This document shows positions 8,501 through 16,368 of a DNA stretch of 64,000 nucleotides, in pieces. The notes beneath the pieces are model-generated. The model had not been told where the DNA came from, did not search any database, and saw only the letters and a list, made by a program, of their open reading frames with translations. Made by a program: the position numbers and the translations under genes. The stretch's first letter is position 1. Every line of letters starts with the position of its first letter. The DNA comes from Tautonia sociabilis (lineage in GTDB: Bacteria; Planctomycetota; Planctomycetia; Isosphaerales; Isosphaeraceae): assembly GCF_003977685.1 (NCBI RefSeq), contig NZ_RYZH01000008.1, forward strand, positions 62,001 to 126,000, in the 5' to 3' direction.

Positions 8501-10046
8501 ACAGGCCCTCGATCCTCTGGTAGATCCGCACCTGCTCCAGCGCCGCCGAGCCGCCGATCGGCCGCAGCGTCACCCGCCCCACCTGCACCACCGAGCCAGG
8601 CAGCAGCCGCACCGCCTCGCGCTCGACCAGCCTCGCCAGCTCCGAGCCGTCCGTCGCGTGGCCGACCGCGTACCAGCCCCCTCCCACCAGCACCGACACC
8701 GGCAGAACGACCGCCCAGGCCACCATCTTCCTCGTGTCCCGGCCGAACCGCCCCCCCACCAGGCGCACCAGCCCCGCCGCCGCCAGCCCCAGCGCCGGCA
8801 CCATCCCCGGCAGGCGATACCGGATCGAGCTGACGAACACCGCATGGAGGACGCAGAAGGAAACGAGCGTCCCCAGCAGCAGCACCAACGCCCTCGGGTC
8901 CCTCCTTCGGTCCCAGACGCCGACCGCCAGCAGCAGGAAGACCGGGATCGTCGCCAGGCCGCTGAGGATCTCCACCCCCGGGGCCGACAGCTCGTCGGCA
9001 TTCGGCCACGGGCTCCAGAATCGCGCGACCTTGATCGCCGCCAGCCTCAGCGCCCGACCGGGGTGCTCCCTCGCGAACGCGACCGCCCTCCTCCTCAGCT
9101 CCCGGTCCTGCTCGACCTCCCCCAGCGCCGAAATTGCCGGGTCCTCCAGGAACGCCATGTCACTGGCGCCGGTGGCCTCCGGGCTCAACCCGTCGTACAG
9201 GCTGGCGCCGACCCAGAGCGCCGTCGGCACGAACCGGCCGATCACCCGCTCGTTCCGGATCCACCACGGCGCCATCGCCCCGGCTACGGCCACCGCCACC
9301 AGCGCCGCCAGGCCGATGGCCCTGCCGCTGCGCTCCGACAGCACCCACGCCAGCAGGATCACCGGCACGACCGCCGCCCAAGACGGCCGCACCAGAATCG
9401 CCCCGCCGATCGCCAGGCCCGAGAGCACCGCCACCACCGCCGAGGCAATCCCCCGAGGCCCGGCCGGGGGCGTCGGCTCGCCGTCGTCCCCCGGCCGCCT
9501 CCTCCAGAGCACCGCCAGGCCCCAGAGCGCCGCCAGCATCAGCGGCACGAACAGCGCCTCGGACAGCAGCAGGGCCGACAGCCCCACCGTATACGGCTCG
9601 ACCGCCGCCAGCGCCGCCGCCACCGTGGCCACCGACCTCGCCCGGCGCCGATCCGCCTCGCCCCCCCCCCTCCAGAGGGAGACGACCAGCCCGTAGACCA
9701 GGCCCACCGACACCGCTCCCAGCCCCGCCTGCACCGCCCGGGCCCCCAGCGGCGCGTGCTCGCCGAAGATCGCCTGGCAGGCCGCGAGGAAGGCCGGATA
9801 GCCCGGCGTCCGCAGTGCGAAGTGCGGCTGGCCCCACTGCTCCACGACGTAGGGAGCGCCGGTGCGGATCGCCTCGCCGAGCGCCCAGTAGATCGTCGTG
9901 TCGCCGAAGACGCCCAGCAGCCCCTTCTGCTGCGTGTAGAGCTGCACGGCCGCCGCCGCCAGCAGGCGGAAGCCCAGGCCGACGAGGAGGATCAACGGCA
10001 GGGTCGCGTGCCGGGTCCAGCGCGATCGTCGCGTCGAGTCGGGCAT
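5538..10046 (-). CDS. GT39-like membrane glycosyltransferase fused to AsmA-like protein
   Basis: One uninterrupted 1502-residue frame. The start at 10046 (MPDSTRRSRW) precedes the first membrane helix directly; no strong ribosome-binding site is visible. Residues 1-440 look like a PMT/ArnT-type GT-C glycosyltransferase: many membrane helices, the extracytoplasmic loop 'FGDTTIYWALGEAI' with Asp 49, and 'ALRTPGYPAFLAA' near residue 80. Such enzymes transfer sugars from polyprenyl-phosphate carriers. From Met 441 ('MVAWAVVLPVSVLVGGGWY') a fresh membrane anchor starts a long AsmA-like chain: amphipathic beta-strand repeats and a C-terminal segment ('ALRFVKVLNTLDIAAPG', 'GGTMDLRGQLDLRL') like the AsmA C-terminal domain. 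AsmA relatives act in the periplasm in outer-membrane lipid homeostasis or transport. An internal start at 8726 exists, but its AGGA lies only a few bases away, too close for good initiation. Either a true fusion or two overlapping translational units. Confidence 0.87.
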   Translation of the reverse strand: MPDSTRRSRWTRHATLPLILLVGLGFRLLAAAAVQLYTQQKGLLGVFGDTTIYWALGEAIRTGAPYVVEQWGQPHFALRTPGYPAFLAACQAIFGEHAPLGARAVQAGLGAVSVGLVYGLVVSLWRGGGEADRRRARSVATVAAALAAVEPYTVGLSALLLSEALFVPLMLAALWGLAVLWRRRPGDDGEPTPPAGPRGIASAVVAVLSGLAIGGAILVRPSWAAVVPVILLAWVLSERSGRAIGLAALVAVAVAGAMAPWWIRNERVIGRFVPTALWVGASLYDGLSPEATGASDMAFLEDPAISALGEVEQDRELRRRAVAFAREHPGRALRLAAIKVARFWSPWPNADELSAPGVEILSGLATIPVFLLLAVGVWDRRRDPRALVLLLGTLVSFCVLHAVFVSSIRYRLPGMVPALGLAAAGLVRLVGGRFGRDTRKMVAWAVVLPVSVLVGGGWYAVGHATDGSELARLVEREAVRLLPGSVVQVGRVTLRPIGGSAALEQVRIYQRIEGLSGPTVEVGYVRLQFDVAALLRKQFRPKEVVVAQPTLRLGLRPDGSWNLQGMLADPWPLPPPDALPTILVRSGTLLFARAEGVVAVLRDVAMKLEPISEVVYRLEGSARGDGFERLDLAGTFDTRTGRVTLSGGELVRLELGDALAARMPEPWRPAYQKLALSDGELDVRVRRLVVDPSAPAGPLLDHEVDLLVRSGTWSCPELPFPLSEVELLATLRAGALEVEHARGINGRTTVRAAGSVDATDPVSGPMDLLVEVTDLELDDRLRAKTPPDVEGLWTELSPGGRTHVYARIARRRPRGEVGIGLTLDLQDVSITCAAFPYPLEHLSGQVVWEGDRVTIPPPGLATVIGNRPARCWGTIDEPGEDCVVALDFEMGALPIDETLLGALAPDVRQVLRQFQPKGTVRVAHARFERRPPDAPGSPESVALTATLDLGEPAEAGGFAFTWEGLPYPITNVKGRLVITPERWEFHDLVGYNGLARIECPEGWVRQSGPNAFDAELSLSAEDLPFDEQLRRALPPEWQETWRLLNPTGKASLDSSIRVVDNVNHTRMAIRPDPGTSIRLKFTPAPIDPGGPPPPPLELPAMEGIDGTFVYDDGLVTMDGVAFHFRGSPVRFRSGLVELEPDGRFGLSVTDLRVARFRLDSELRKLMPSVMAEFARRLDESPAIPSMRGDLRLGWSGRLGDPAFVEWENGLVVLDGQTIRAGVVLEAIHGRLAGVSGRFDGRRLALEGLVDLDSLTIAGQQITRLRSPLVVDGESAALPAIEGNLLGGRLTGQVRIGLDEEPDYAATLAVQDAELARFTASLPGKQSFRGLLSGMITFRGAGPDPRSITGSGDLRIREGDLGDLPVALRFVKVLNTLDIAAPGDATAFDSAEVSVRIENGLAYLDPIRLSGDAISLRGGGTMDLRGQLDLRLRLVYGRDGLRIPLLSDAFREAGGQIADIRVTGPASFPLFRPEVLPGGRRVLQSLGSGVFNLSREERPALVR

Positions 10047-10272
10047 GGCACACGTGGGCCACCCCGTCGTCGGGGGCGGCCGATCCGTTGCGGGGAGGAG
10101 CGTTTCGGGTCCGATCGCCCCGGTGCCGGCCGCAAGGGTGGCCGGGCATCCTAGCCCCACCCCCCTCCCCGGTCAACCGCAACAGAGCCGCCCCGGCCCC
10201 CCGTCGTCAGGCCGCTGCCCCTCCCCCCGAGATCGGGGAACGACCGGAGGGCGAGGAGGCCGACGACGACGC

Positions 10273-10638
10273 TCAGTCGACCCCCAGCGCGTGCGCCTTC
10301 AATTCCTCGATCGAGACGAATTCCAGCGTCGATATGTGAGTTGCCTCCAGCACCACCGGAGGGGCGACCCCGGCCTCCATCGCCTCCTTCCAGCGCTCGA
10401 CGCACAGGCACCAGCGGTCCCCCGGCTTCAGGCCGGGGAAGCCGAACTGGGGCATCGGGGTGACCAGGTCGTTCCCCCGGCGTCGGGAGAAGTCGAGAAA
10501 CTCCCGCGTGACCTCGGCGCAGACCAGGTGCAGGCCGATGTCGTCGGCGCCGGTGTGGCAGCACCCGTCCCGGAAGAACCCGGTCATCGGGTCGATGCCG
10601 CAAGCCTCCAGGTTACCGCCGAGCACGTTCTTGGCCAT
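10273..10638 (-). CDS. DUF2237 family protein
   Basis: A 121-residue protein starting MAKNVLGGNLEAC. It carries the family's diagnostic blocks almost without variation: 'DPMTGFFRDGCCHTG', 'GNDLVTP', 'GFPGLKPGDRWCLC' and 'APPVVLEATH'. Length and motif order match full-length DUF2237 proteins, which are small soluble cytosolic proteins with several conserved Cys residues (here in GCC and CLC). Their biochemical role is unknown. The gene is transcribed leftward, 226 bases before the end of the spacer that follows the GT39-AsmA start; it shares no obvious operon with its neighbours. Confidence 0.95.
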   Translation of the reverse strand: MAKNVLGGNLEACGIDPMTGFFRDGCCHTGADDIGLHLVCAEVTREFLDFSRRRGNDLVTPMPQFGFPGLKPGDRWCLCVERWKEAMEAGVAPPVVLEATHISTLEFVSIEELKAHALGVD

Positions 10639-10914
10639 CGGCCGATCCCCCCGTCCGTCCCCGGGCCGCCCCGCTCCCGGGCCCCGTCGCACCCCGACGG
10701 GCCGGCTCCCCGCGGGAGACGCCCTCCCCTATGGTAGTCGCCGGCCAGGAGCCCCGGAAGCGGGCCGAGGGGGATCCTCCCTTCCGAGAGCGACAACCCA
10801 CCCGCCCGGCTCGAGGCCAATCCCGGGCCGAGCCCGTCGCTCGGCATCGCCGAGGCCGCTATCCTCGACCGACTCGGAGCTGACCCCCGGCCCGGATCGC
10901 GGAGAACCCTCGCC

Positions 10915-11763
10915 ATGGCCGACCGGATCGAAGACCTGATCGCCCGAGCCGCCGAGGCGGTGGCCGGGGCCGGGGCCCTGCTCGTCGGCGCCGGGGCCGG
11001 CATGGGGGTCGACTCCGGCCTGCCCGACTTCCGGGGCCGCGAAGGCTTCTGGCGCGCCTACCCGGCCGCCAGGAGGCTCGGACTGGACTTCGCCGAGCTG
11101 GCCAACCCCCGCTGGTTCCGCACCGACCCCGCCCTCGCCTGGGGCTTCTACGGCCACCGCCTGAACCTCTACCGGGAGACGGCGCCGCACTCCGGGTTCG
11201 CCGTTTTGCGGCGGTGGCTGGATCGCATCCCCGCCGGTGGATTCGTCTACACGTCGAACGTCGACGGCCAGTTCCAGCGGGCCGGCTTCCCGTCGTCCCG
11301 CATCCTGGAGTGCCACGGGGCCATCGCCCGGCTCCAGTGCCTGACCGGCTGCGGCGCCGGGCTGTTCGAGGCCGATCCCCGGCCCCTGGCGGTCGACCCC
11401 CAGACGCTGCGGGCCGCCCCCCCGCTGCCCTCCTGCCCCTCGTGCGGCGGCCTGGCCCGGCCGAACATCCTGATGTTCGGCGACCTCGGCTGGGATCCGT
11501 CGGAGACCGACGCCCAGCAGCGGCGGTTCGACGCCTGGCTCCGCCCGCTCGGCGGCGTCCCGCTGGTCGTCGTCGAGTGCGGAGCCGGCACCGCCATCCC
11601 CACCGTCCGCCGGATGTGCGCGCACGTCGCCCGGGCGTGCGGGGGAACGCTCATTCGCATCAACACCCGCGAGCCAGACGTGCCCCCCGGCCAGATCGGC
11701 CTGGCGATGGGGGCCCGGGAGGCCCTGGAGGCGATCGACCGCCGGCTCGGGCCGGGGGCCTGA
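10915..11763 (+). CDS. Sir2 family NAD-dependent protein deacylase
   Basis: A 282-residue sirtuin. The NAD-binding motif GAGAGMGVDSGLPDFRG lies at about residues 25-41, 'TSNVDG' at 113-118 stands where other sirtuins have QNID, and the catalytic His is His 134 in 'ECHG'. A zinc ribbon is formed by Cys 142/Cys 146 and Cys 174/Cys 177, followed by 'RPNILMFGD' and 'INTREP'. Sirtuins remove acyl groups from lysines using NAD+ in the cytosol. The Ser in place of the Gln of QN(I/V)D and the C-x3-C first zinc pair place it in a less-studied bacterial subgroup, so deacetylase activity is likely but substrate preference is open. It stands alone on the + strand between two leftward genes. Confidence 0.92.
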   Translation: MADRIEDLIARAAEAVAGAGALLVGAGAGMGVDSGLPDFRGREGFWRAYPAARRLGLDFAELANPRWFRTDPALAWGFYGHRLNLYRETAPHSGFAVLRRWLDRIPAGGFVYTSNVDGQFQRAGFPSSRILECHGAIARLQCLTGCGAGLFEADPRPLAVDPQTLRAAPPLPSCPSCGGLARPNILMFGDLGWDPSETDAQQRRFDAWLRPLGGVPLVVVECGAGTAIPTVRRMCAHVARACGGTLIRINTREPDVPPGQIGLAMGAREALEAIDRRLGPGA

Positions 11764-11777
11764 GCCGGGCCGGCCGG

Positions 11778-12149
11778 TCACTTGCCGAGCTTGTACCACT
11801 TGCTGGCGTGGTCCCGACCGCTGTCGAGCTCCTCGACGACGGCCTTGAACGCCGACGAGAGATGCACGTCGCGCCGGAGTGCCTCCAGCTCCCCCGGCGC
11901 CAGCCGGGCCGACGACGGCCCCGTCCCCTGGTCCACCCGGCCTCCGCCGGAAGTGACCTCCATCCAGATCACCGTCTGCTCGTGGGCGGCGGCGTTCTTC
12001 TTGATCTTGCCCCCCTCCGAGCGGTTGCCGTTGAGCCGCAAGCGATTGGGCCCCTCATACGACACGGCGACGATGTATGTCGTCTTCTTCGCGAACCCGA
12101 ACCATCCCACGGCGGATCGCCCCCGAATTGGATCGTCGACGTTCGACAC
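11778..12149 (-). CDS. Hypothetical protein, unknown family
   Basis: An open frame of 123 residues ending 14 bases from the convergent Sir2 stop. I chose the GTG at 12149 because GGTGGAG lies just upstream; an ATG at 12188 would add 13 residues. The sequence alternates strands and polar turns ('VGWFGFAKKTTYIVAVSYEG', 'TVIWMEVTSGGG') and ends in a charged helix with 'SSAFKAVVEELDSG' and a basic 'WYKLGK' tail. There is no signal peptide or membrane helix, so it is probably a soluble cytosolic protein. I do not recognise the family. It follows tilS on the same strand after 119 bases and could be a downstream partner of it. Confidence 0.6.
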   Translation of the reverse strand: MSNVDDPIRGRSAVGWFGFAKKTTYIVAVSYEGPNRLRLNGNRSEGGKIKKNAAAHEQTVIWMEVTSGGGRVDQGTGPSSARLAPGELEALRRDVHLSSAFKAVVEELDSGRDHASKWYKLGK

Positions 12150-12268
12150 GACACTCCACCAGCCCGGCCCGGCCCGGCCAGCCCGCATCGTACCGCTGGG
12201 AGCGATCCGCCGGCAACGAACCGGAGGCGAGCCGGGCGCGAACTTCGTCCTTCGCCGGTGGGCGATCG

Positions 12269-13687
12269 TCACGGCCCCGGCCCCTCGGGGTCGGCCAGCA
12301 GGGCGAGGATCCGGCGCGTCTGGTCGGTGCGGCGGACCCGGTCGGCGATGCGGTGCCCGACGACCCAGATCAGGCCCCGGCGGTCTCGAACGACGGGCAC
12401 CAGCCCCCGGTCGGCCGGCGGGACGCGACGCCCCCGGAGGAAGTCGGCCACCGGCATCGACTTTCCCCCCATGCCCAGCGGCGCGAAGCGGTCCCCTGGC
12501 AGGGCCGGCCCGATCAGCAGATGCGGGCCCGAGCCGTCGTCGAACGGATCGACGGCGTCCCGGTCGATCCGCTCGTCGCTCGGCAGCTCGGGGGGCGGGT
12601 CGAGCGCCGAGGTGATCGTCAGGCCCCCCCAGCGCACCTTCCCCGGGATCGGCAGCGACGCCGGGGGCGGGGGAAGCGGCGCCGGCACCCCGGCGGCGGG
12701 CACCAGCCGGGCCTGATCGGCCGAGAGCACCAGGTCGATCCCCGCTCCGATCGCGTGCCGGCCGCGGTCGGACCGCACCAGGGCGGCGATCCGACGCCAG
12801 CGAGCCGACGACATCCCCCCTTCCGGCCAGCCCAGCCGACGCCAAGCCAGGCGGACCACCTCGGCCCTCGCGCCGGGGGGCAGGGCGGCCAGGCGGTCGC
12901 GGCGGAAGGCGATCGTGCCGGGCTCGGCGTCCTCCCGCACCCGCCGGGCCAGTTCGACGACCCGCTCGTCGGCCAGCGCGACCGTCTCCCGTTCCGACCG
13001 GGCCAGGCTCACCAGCGCCTCGGCGACCTTCGGGTTCAGCCCGGCCAGGACCGGGAGGATCTCGTGCCGGATGCGGGCCCGGGTCCGCGAGCGGTCGTCG
13101 TTGCTGGGGTCCTCTCGCCAGGGCTGGCCGAGGGCGTCGAGGAAGGCGCGGGCCTCCTCCCGCGAGGCGTCGAGCATCGGCCGGATCAGCTCCAGGCCCT
13201 CGGCCAGCCGGCGACGCCGAGGGATGCCGGCCAGTCCCCGGGGGCCGGTGCCCCGGACGATCCGGTGCAGGACCGTCTCGGCCTGGTCGTCCCGGGTGTG
13301 GCCGACGGCCACGGCGCCGGCCCCTCGCCGGCCGGCGACCGCGACGAGCCAACCGTATCGGGCACGCCGGGCGTCGGCCTCGAAGTGGCCGGGCCGCTCG
13401 GGATGCCAGCGGCCGAGGTCGATCGGCAGCCCGAGCGCCTCGGCCAGCTCGGCCACAAACCGCTCGTCGCGGTCGGCCTGCTCCCCCCGGACCCCGTGGT
13501 TCAGGTGGGCGACCGACAGCGCGATCCCCAGTCCCGGCGCGACGGCGTGCATCGCCCGAAGCAGGGCCACGCTGTCCCCTCCCCCCGAGACGGCGACGAC
13601 GATCGAGGGGGCGCCCCCCCGACGCCGCCATCGGCGGAGGGACCGTCGGACGCGATCGGGGAGAATCGAGGCGGGCTCGGCCGTCAT
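12269..13687 (-). CDS. tilS: tRNA(Ile)-lysidine synthase
   Basis: A 472-residue protein. The N-terminal PP-loop SGGGDS at residues 34-39, with 'LRAMHAVAPGLGIALSVAHLNHGVRGEQADRDE' split over the next 35 residues, is the ATP-pyrophosphatase core of TilS. 'VGHTRDDQAETVLHRI' and 'GLAGIPRRR' are further family blocks, and 'LELIRPML' with 'DPSNDD' is the conserved tRNA-binding stretch. TilS attaches lysine to C34 of the tRNA(Ile) CAU anticodon, changing its decoding from AUG to AUA, and is essential in most bacteria. Length suits the form with TilS middle and C-terminal domains. The start at 13687 is separated by 74 bases from the divergent methyltransferase start. Confidence 0.95.
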   Translation of the reverse strand: MTAEPASILPDRVRRSLRRWRRRGGAPSIVVAVSGGGDSVALLRAMHAVAPGLGIALSVAHLNHGVRGEQADRDERFVAELAEALGLPIDLGRWHPERPGHFEADARRARYGWLVAVAGRRGAGAVAVGHTRDDQAETVLHRIVRGTGPRGLAGIPRRRRLAEGLELIRPMLDASREEARAFLDALGQPWREDPSNDDRSRTRARIRHEILPVLAGLNPKVAEALVSLARSERETVALADERVVELARRVREDAEPGTIAFRRDRLAALPPGARAEVVRLAWRRLGWPEGGMSSARWRRIAALVRSDRGRHAIGAGIDLVLSADQARLVPAAGVPAPLPPPPASLPIPGKVRWGGLTITSALDPPPELPSDERIDRDAVDPFDDGSGPHLLIGPALPGDRFAPLGMGGKSMPVADFLRGRRVPPADRGLVPVVRDRRGLIWVVGHRIADRVRRTDQTRRILALLADPEGPGP

Positions 13688-13761
13688 GATGGGCCCCTCG
13701 GTTCGGGAAGAGGGTGTCCGGGCCGCTCGGGCGGCGATCGCCGGTCGATTATACTGGGGGC

Positions 13762-14748
13762 ATGAACCCCGAACTGCTCGCCCTGCTCCGATGCCCGACC
13801 TGCCGGGGTCGGCTCGAACCCGCCCCCGAGGGGGATTCCGCCCTGCGCTGCACCGGCGGCTGCGCCTCGTTCCCGATCGCCGGAGGCGTCCCCCGCCTGG
13901 CGGGAGAGGCCTACGTCGCCAGCTTCGGCCGGCAGTGGAACCGCTTCGACGTGGCCCGGGACCAGGAGGACGAGGCCGTCTTCCTGGCCAAGACGGGCGT
14001 CCACCCCCGCGACCTCGCCGGCCAGCTCGTCCTCGACGCCGGCTGCGGAGGAGGCCGGTACGCCCGGCTGCTCGGCCGGTTCGGGGCGAAGGTGATCGGC
14101 GTGGATCTGTCCGACGCCGTCGACAAGGCCGCCGCGCTGACCGCCCGGTTCCCCGATGTCGCCATCGTCCAGGCCGACCTACTCGACCTGCCGATCGCCG
14201 AGGGGGCCTTCGACCTCGTCTTCTCCATCGGAGTGCTCCACCACAGCCCCGACCCTCGCCTCGCCTTCGCCGAGATCGCCCGCCGCGTGCGGCCCGGCGG
14301 CCGGCTGGCGGTGTGGCTCTATCGCCGCAACACCCCTCCTCAGGAGTGGCTCAACACCGCCCTCCGAGCCGCCACGACGCGGATGCCCCCCCGCCTCCTG
14401 GAGTCGATCAGCGTCGGCCTCGGCGTGCTCGGCGGCGTTCCGGTGGTGAACACGACGCTCAACAAGGTGTTCAACTTCTCGAACCATCCCGACTGGACCC
14501 TCCGCGTCTGCGACAACTTCGACTGGTATGCTCCCCGCTACCAGTCGCACCACACCCTGCCGGAGCTGCGCCGCTGGTTCGAGGAGGAGGGGTTCGAGGA
14601 CCTCGTCGACCTCCGCCCCTTGAAGGCGGGGCGGCTGTATGATCGGGCCTACGACCTGGATCTCATCATCGGAAGCGGCGTGAACGTGGCGGGGACGCGG
14701 CGTCGGGAGCAACCAGCTCCGGCCGAGCCTGCTCTGACCACACGATGA
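13762..14748 (+). CDS. Class I SAM methyltransferase with Trm112-like zinc-ribbon N-terminus
   Basis: A 328-residue protein starting MNPELLALLRCPTC. Cys 11 and Cys 14, a later 'LRCTGGC' pair and 'FPIAGGVPRL' make a Trm112/YcaR-like zinc ribbon over residues 1-45. The methyltransferase domain follows: motif I 'LVLDAGCGGGRYARLL', the acidic loop 'VIGVDLSDAVDKA', and 'FDLVFSIGVLHHSPDP' as motif IV. The remaining third (about residues 200-300) is a family-specific helical region with 'TPPQEWLN' and 'NFDWYAPRYQSHH'. Proteins of this architecture methylate small molecules, quinone or lipid intermediates, or glycans; the substrate cannot be read from the sequence. A GGGGG run precedes the ATG at 13762. 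Confidence 0.88.
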   Translation: MNPELLALLRCPTCRGRLEPAPEGDSALRCTGGCASFPIAGGVPRLAGEAYVASFGRQWNRFDVARDQEDEAVFLAKTGVHPRDLAGQLVLDAGCGGGRYARLLGRFGAKVIGVDLSDAVDKAAALTARFPDVAIVQADLLDLPIAEGAFDLVFSIGVLHHSPDPRLAFAEIARRVRPGGRLAVWLYRRNTPPQEWLNTALRAATTRMPPRLLESISVGLGVLGGVPVVNTTLNKVFNFSNHPDWTLRVCDNFDWYAPRYQSHHTLPELRRWFEEEGFEDLVDLRPLKAGRLYDRAYDLDLIIGSGVNVAGTRRREQPAPAEPALTTR

Positions 14749-14794
14749 TTCGGAACTGGAAGAATGGTCCGCAGGGTGCGATTTGCTCCCGGGA

Positions 14795-14821
14795 GTCTTC
14801 CCTCCCGAGCATCGGGAAGAC
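14795..14821. terminator. Hairpin between convergent genes
   Basis: GTCTTCCC (14795-14802) and GGGAAGAC (14814-14821) form an 8-bp perfect stem with an 11-base loop, between the methyltransferase stop at 14748 and the convergent SMP-30 stop at 14930. There is no following T-run, so terminator function is inferred from position only. Confidence 0.4.
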
Positions 14822-14929
14822 CGGGCCGGACACGGACCGAACCCCATCGTCTCCGACCGTTCCCCCTGGGCAAGCCGAGGGGCATCGGATCGAGCCGAGG
14901 GGATCGTTTGGTCTGGAGCCGCGATCCGG

Positions 14930-15853
14930 TCACTCGGTCTCCGTCCCGGGTCGGTAGCCGGTCAGGGTGGTTTCGATCCGGTAGAGGGAGACGCCGGCGG
15001 TGATGTAGAGCGTGGAGTCGTCGGGGCCGGCGAACTCGACGTTGGTGGGGTTCTCGGGGACGGCGATGAAGTCGACCGGGGTGCCGTCCGGCTGGTAGAC
15101 GTAAACGCCGCCGAGCGGGCCGGCGCCGGCGGTGGCGACGACCAGGCCGTCGGTGGTGATCGTCATGCCGTCGATGCCTCGGCCGGTGCCGAAGTCCTTG
15201 ATGACCCTCGGATTGGAGACGGCGCCGGTGGCGGGGTCGAGGTCCAGCCGGAGCAGGACCTTGCGCTCGGGGCCGTTGTCGGAGACGTACAGGGTGGTGC
15301 CGTCGGGGCTGACGACCAGGCCGTTGGGCTTCTTCGCGGTCGTCTCCAGCCGGGTGACGGTGCCGTCGGGGTCGATCCGGTAGACGGACTCGGTGTCGAG
15401 CTCCCGGAGCTCGTCGCCGACGTAGCGGGGGTCGGAGACATAAACGCGCCCCTGGCGGTCGAGGGCGACGTCGTTCGGGCTGTTGAAACGCTTCCCCTGG
15501 AAGGAATCGGCCAGGGTGCGAACCGTGCCGTCGGCCTCGGTGATCGACACCCGGCGGTTGCCGCCGGTGTTGGCTCCCTCGGCGGCGATGAGAAGGCCGT
15601 CGGGGGTGACGATCAGGCCGTTGGAGCGCCCGCTGGGGGAGCGGAAGACGGTCACGGCCCCCGTCTCGGGGTCGAACCGCAGGATGCGGTTGCCGATGTC
15701 CGAGAACAGGATGGCGCCGTCGGGAGCCCGAACGGCCCCCTCGGTGAACTCCCCCTCGGACCAGAGCACCTCCAGGGTCTCCCCCGGCTTCACCACGCCG
15801 GACGAGGGCGGGACGGGGGGGATCAGCAGGGCGGAAAGGGCGAGGGAGAGCAT
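14930..15853 (-). CDS. SMP-30/gluconolactonase/LRE family protein (secreted)
   Basis: A 307-residue protein. The first 15 residues (MLSLALSALLIPPVP) are a short hydrophobic signal, so export is likely. The rest is a six-bladed beta-propeller of SMP-30 type: 'SEGEFTEGAVRAPDGAILFSD', 'GRSNGLIVTPDGLLIAAEG', 'FNSPNDVALDRQGRVYVSDP', 'KKPNGLVVSPDGTTLYVSD' and 'IDGMTITTDGLVV'. The Glu of 'FTEGAV', the Asn of 'SPNDVA' and the Asp of 'GIDGMT' are the expected metal ligands. The family includes lactonases acting on sugar or other lactones; planctomycetes carry many exported versions with unknown substrate. It is a single gene, convergent with the methyltransferase. Confidence 0.9.
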   Translation of the reverse strand: MLSLALSALLIPPVPPSSGVVKPGETLEVLWSEGEFTEGAVRAPDGAILFSDIGNRILRFDPETGAVTVFRSPSGRSNGLIVTPDGLLIAAEGANTGGNRRVSITEADGTVRTLADSFQGKRFNSPNDVALDRQGRVYVSDPRYVGDELRELDTESVYRIDPDGTVTRLETTAKKPNGLVVSPDGTTLYVSDNGPERKVLLRLDLDPATGAVSNPRVIKDFGTGRGIDGMTITTDGLVVATAGAGPLGGVYVYQPDGTPVDFIAVPENPTNVEFAGPDDSTLYITAGVSLYRIETTLTGYRPGTETE

Positions 15854-16368
15854 GAGGAGGGCTCCGGGATGACGGAAGGCGGATGACGGAAGGCGGAAGG
15901 CCCGAATCGCCGCGGCACGACGCCGGAAGACCGGGGGGAGCGGGCCGGGGTCGGGAACGCTCGAGGGGGCCCGGGGCGGCGTCGGCGAGGCACCACCGGG
16001 CCGAGACCGATCACGCTACGGAGCGGGACTGGGCCGGTCAAGCATCGGGGGGAGCACCGCAGGGACGATCGGTTCCTGGAGTTGGGGCGGCGCTCCCCCC
16101 TCGCTTCGGAAGCCCCGGCCGGGCTGGCGGAACTCCGTGTCCTCTGATCTCTCGTGTATCCTGATTGGTTTCTCTTGTGTTCTCTGTTTGGTTTGTTGTG
16201 CCCGAGCCCCGAGGCTTTTCGTCCCGGTCGGAACCGTCAACCTCCAGGTCAGCGGCAGACGGCCATCCCCGAACTGGCTTCGTTCCGCGCCGAGACGGTG
16301 CGTCGTCGTCTCTCGAGTCACACGGGCCAAAACGCGAGAGCCGGCCTCGTCGGGAACGCCGGCCCGCA
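15854..16368. other. Intergenic region, no gene seen
   Basis: 515 bases upstream of the SMP-30 gene and downstream of 16369-16908. Positions 15861-15900 contain a short imperfect duplication of GATGACGGAAGGCGGA. The stretch 16135-16205 is a pyrimidine-rich, AT-richer patch unusual for this DNA. No open frame here has a convincing ribosome-binding site or recognisable motif. Confidence 0.5.

Noticed and set aside
5022-10154. A 1710-codon open frame on the + strand across the GT39-AsmA gene
   Set aside because: It is the antisense shadow of a very GC-rich gene; the product is Arg/Pro/Gln/His-rich, has no motif, and the other strand encodes recognisable domains.
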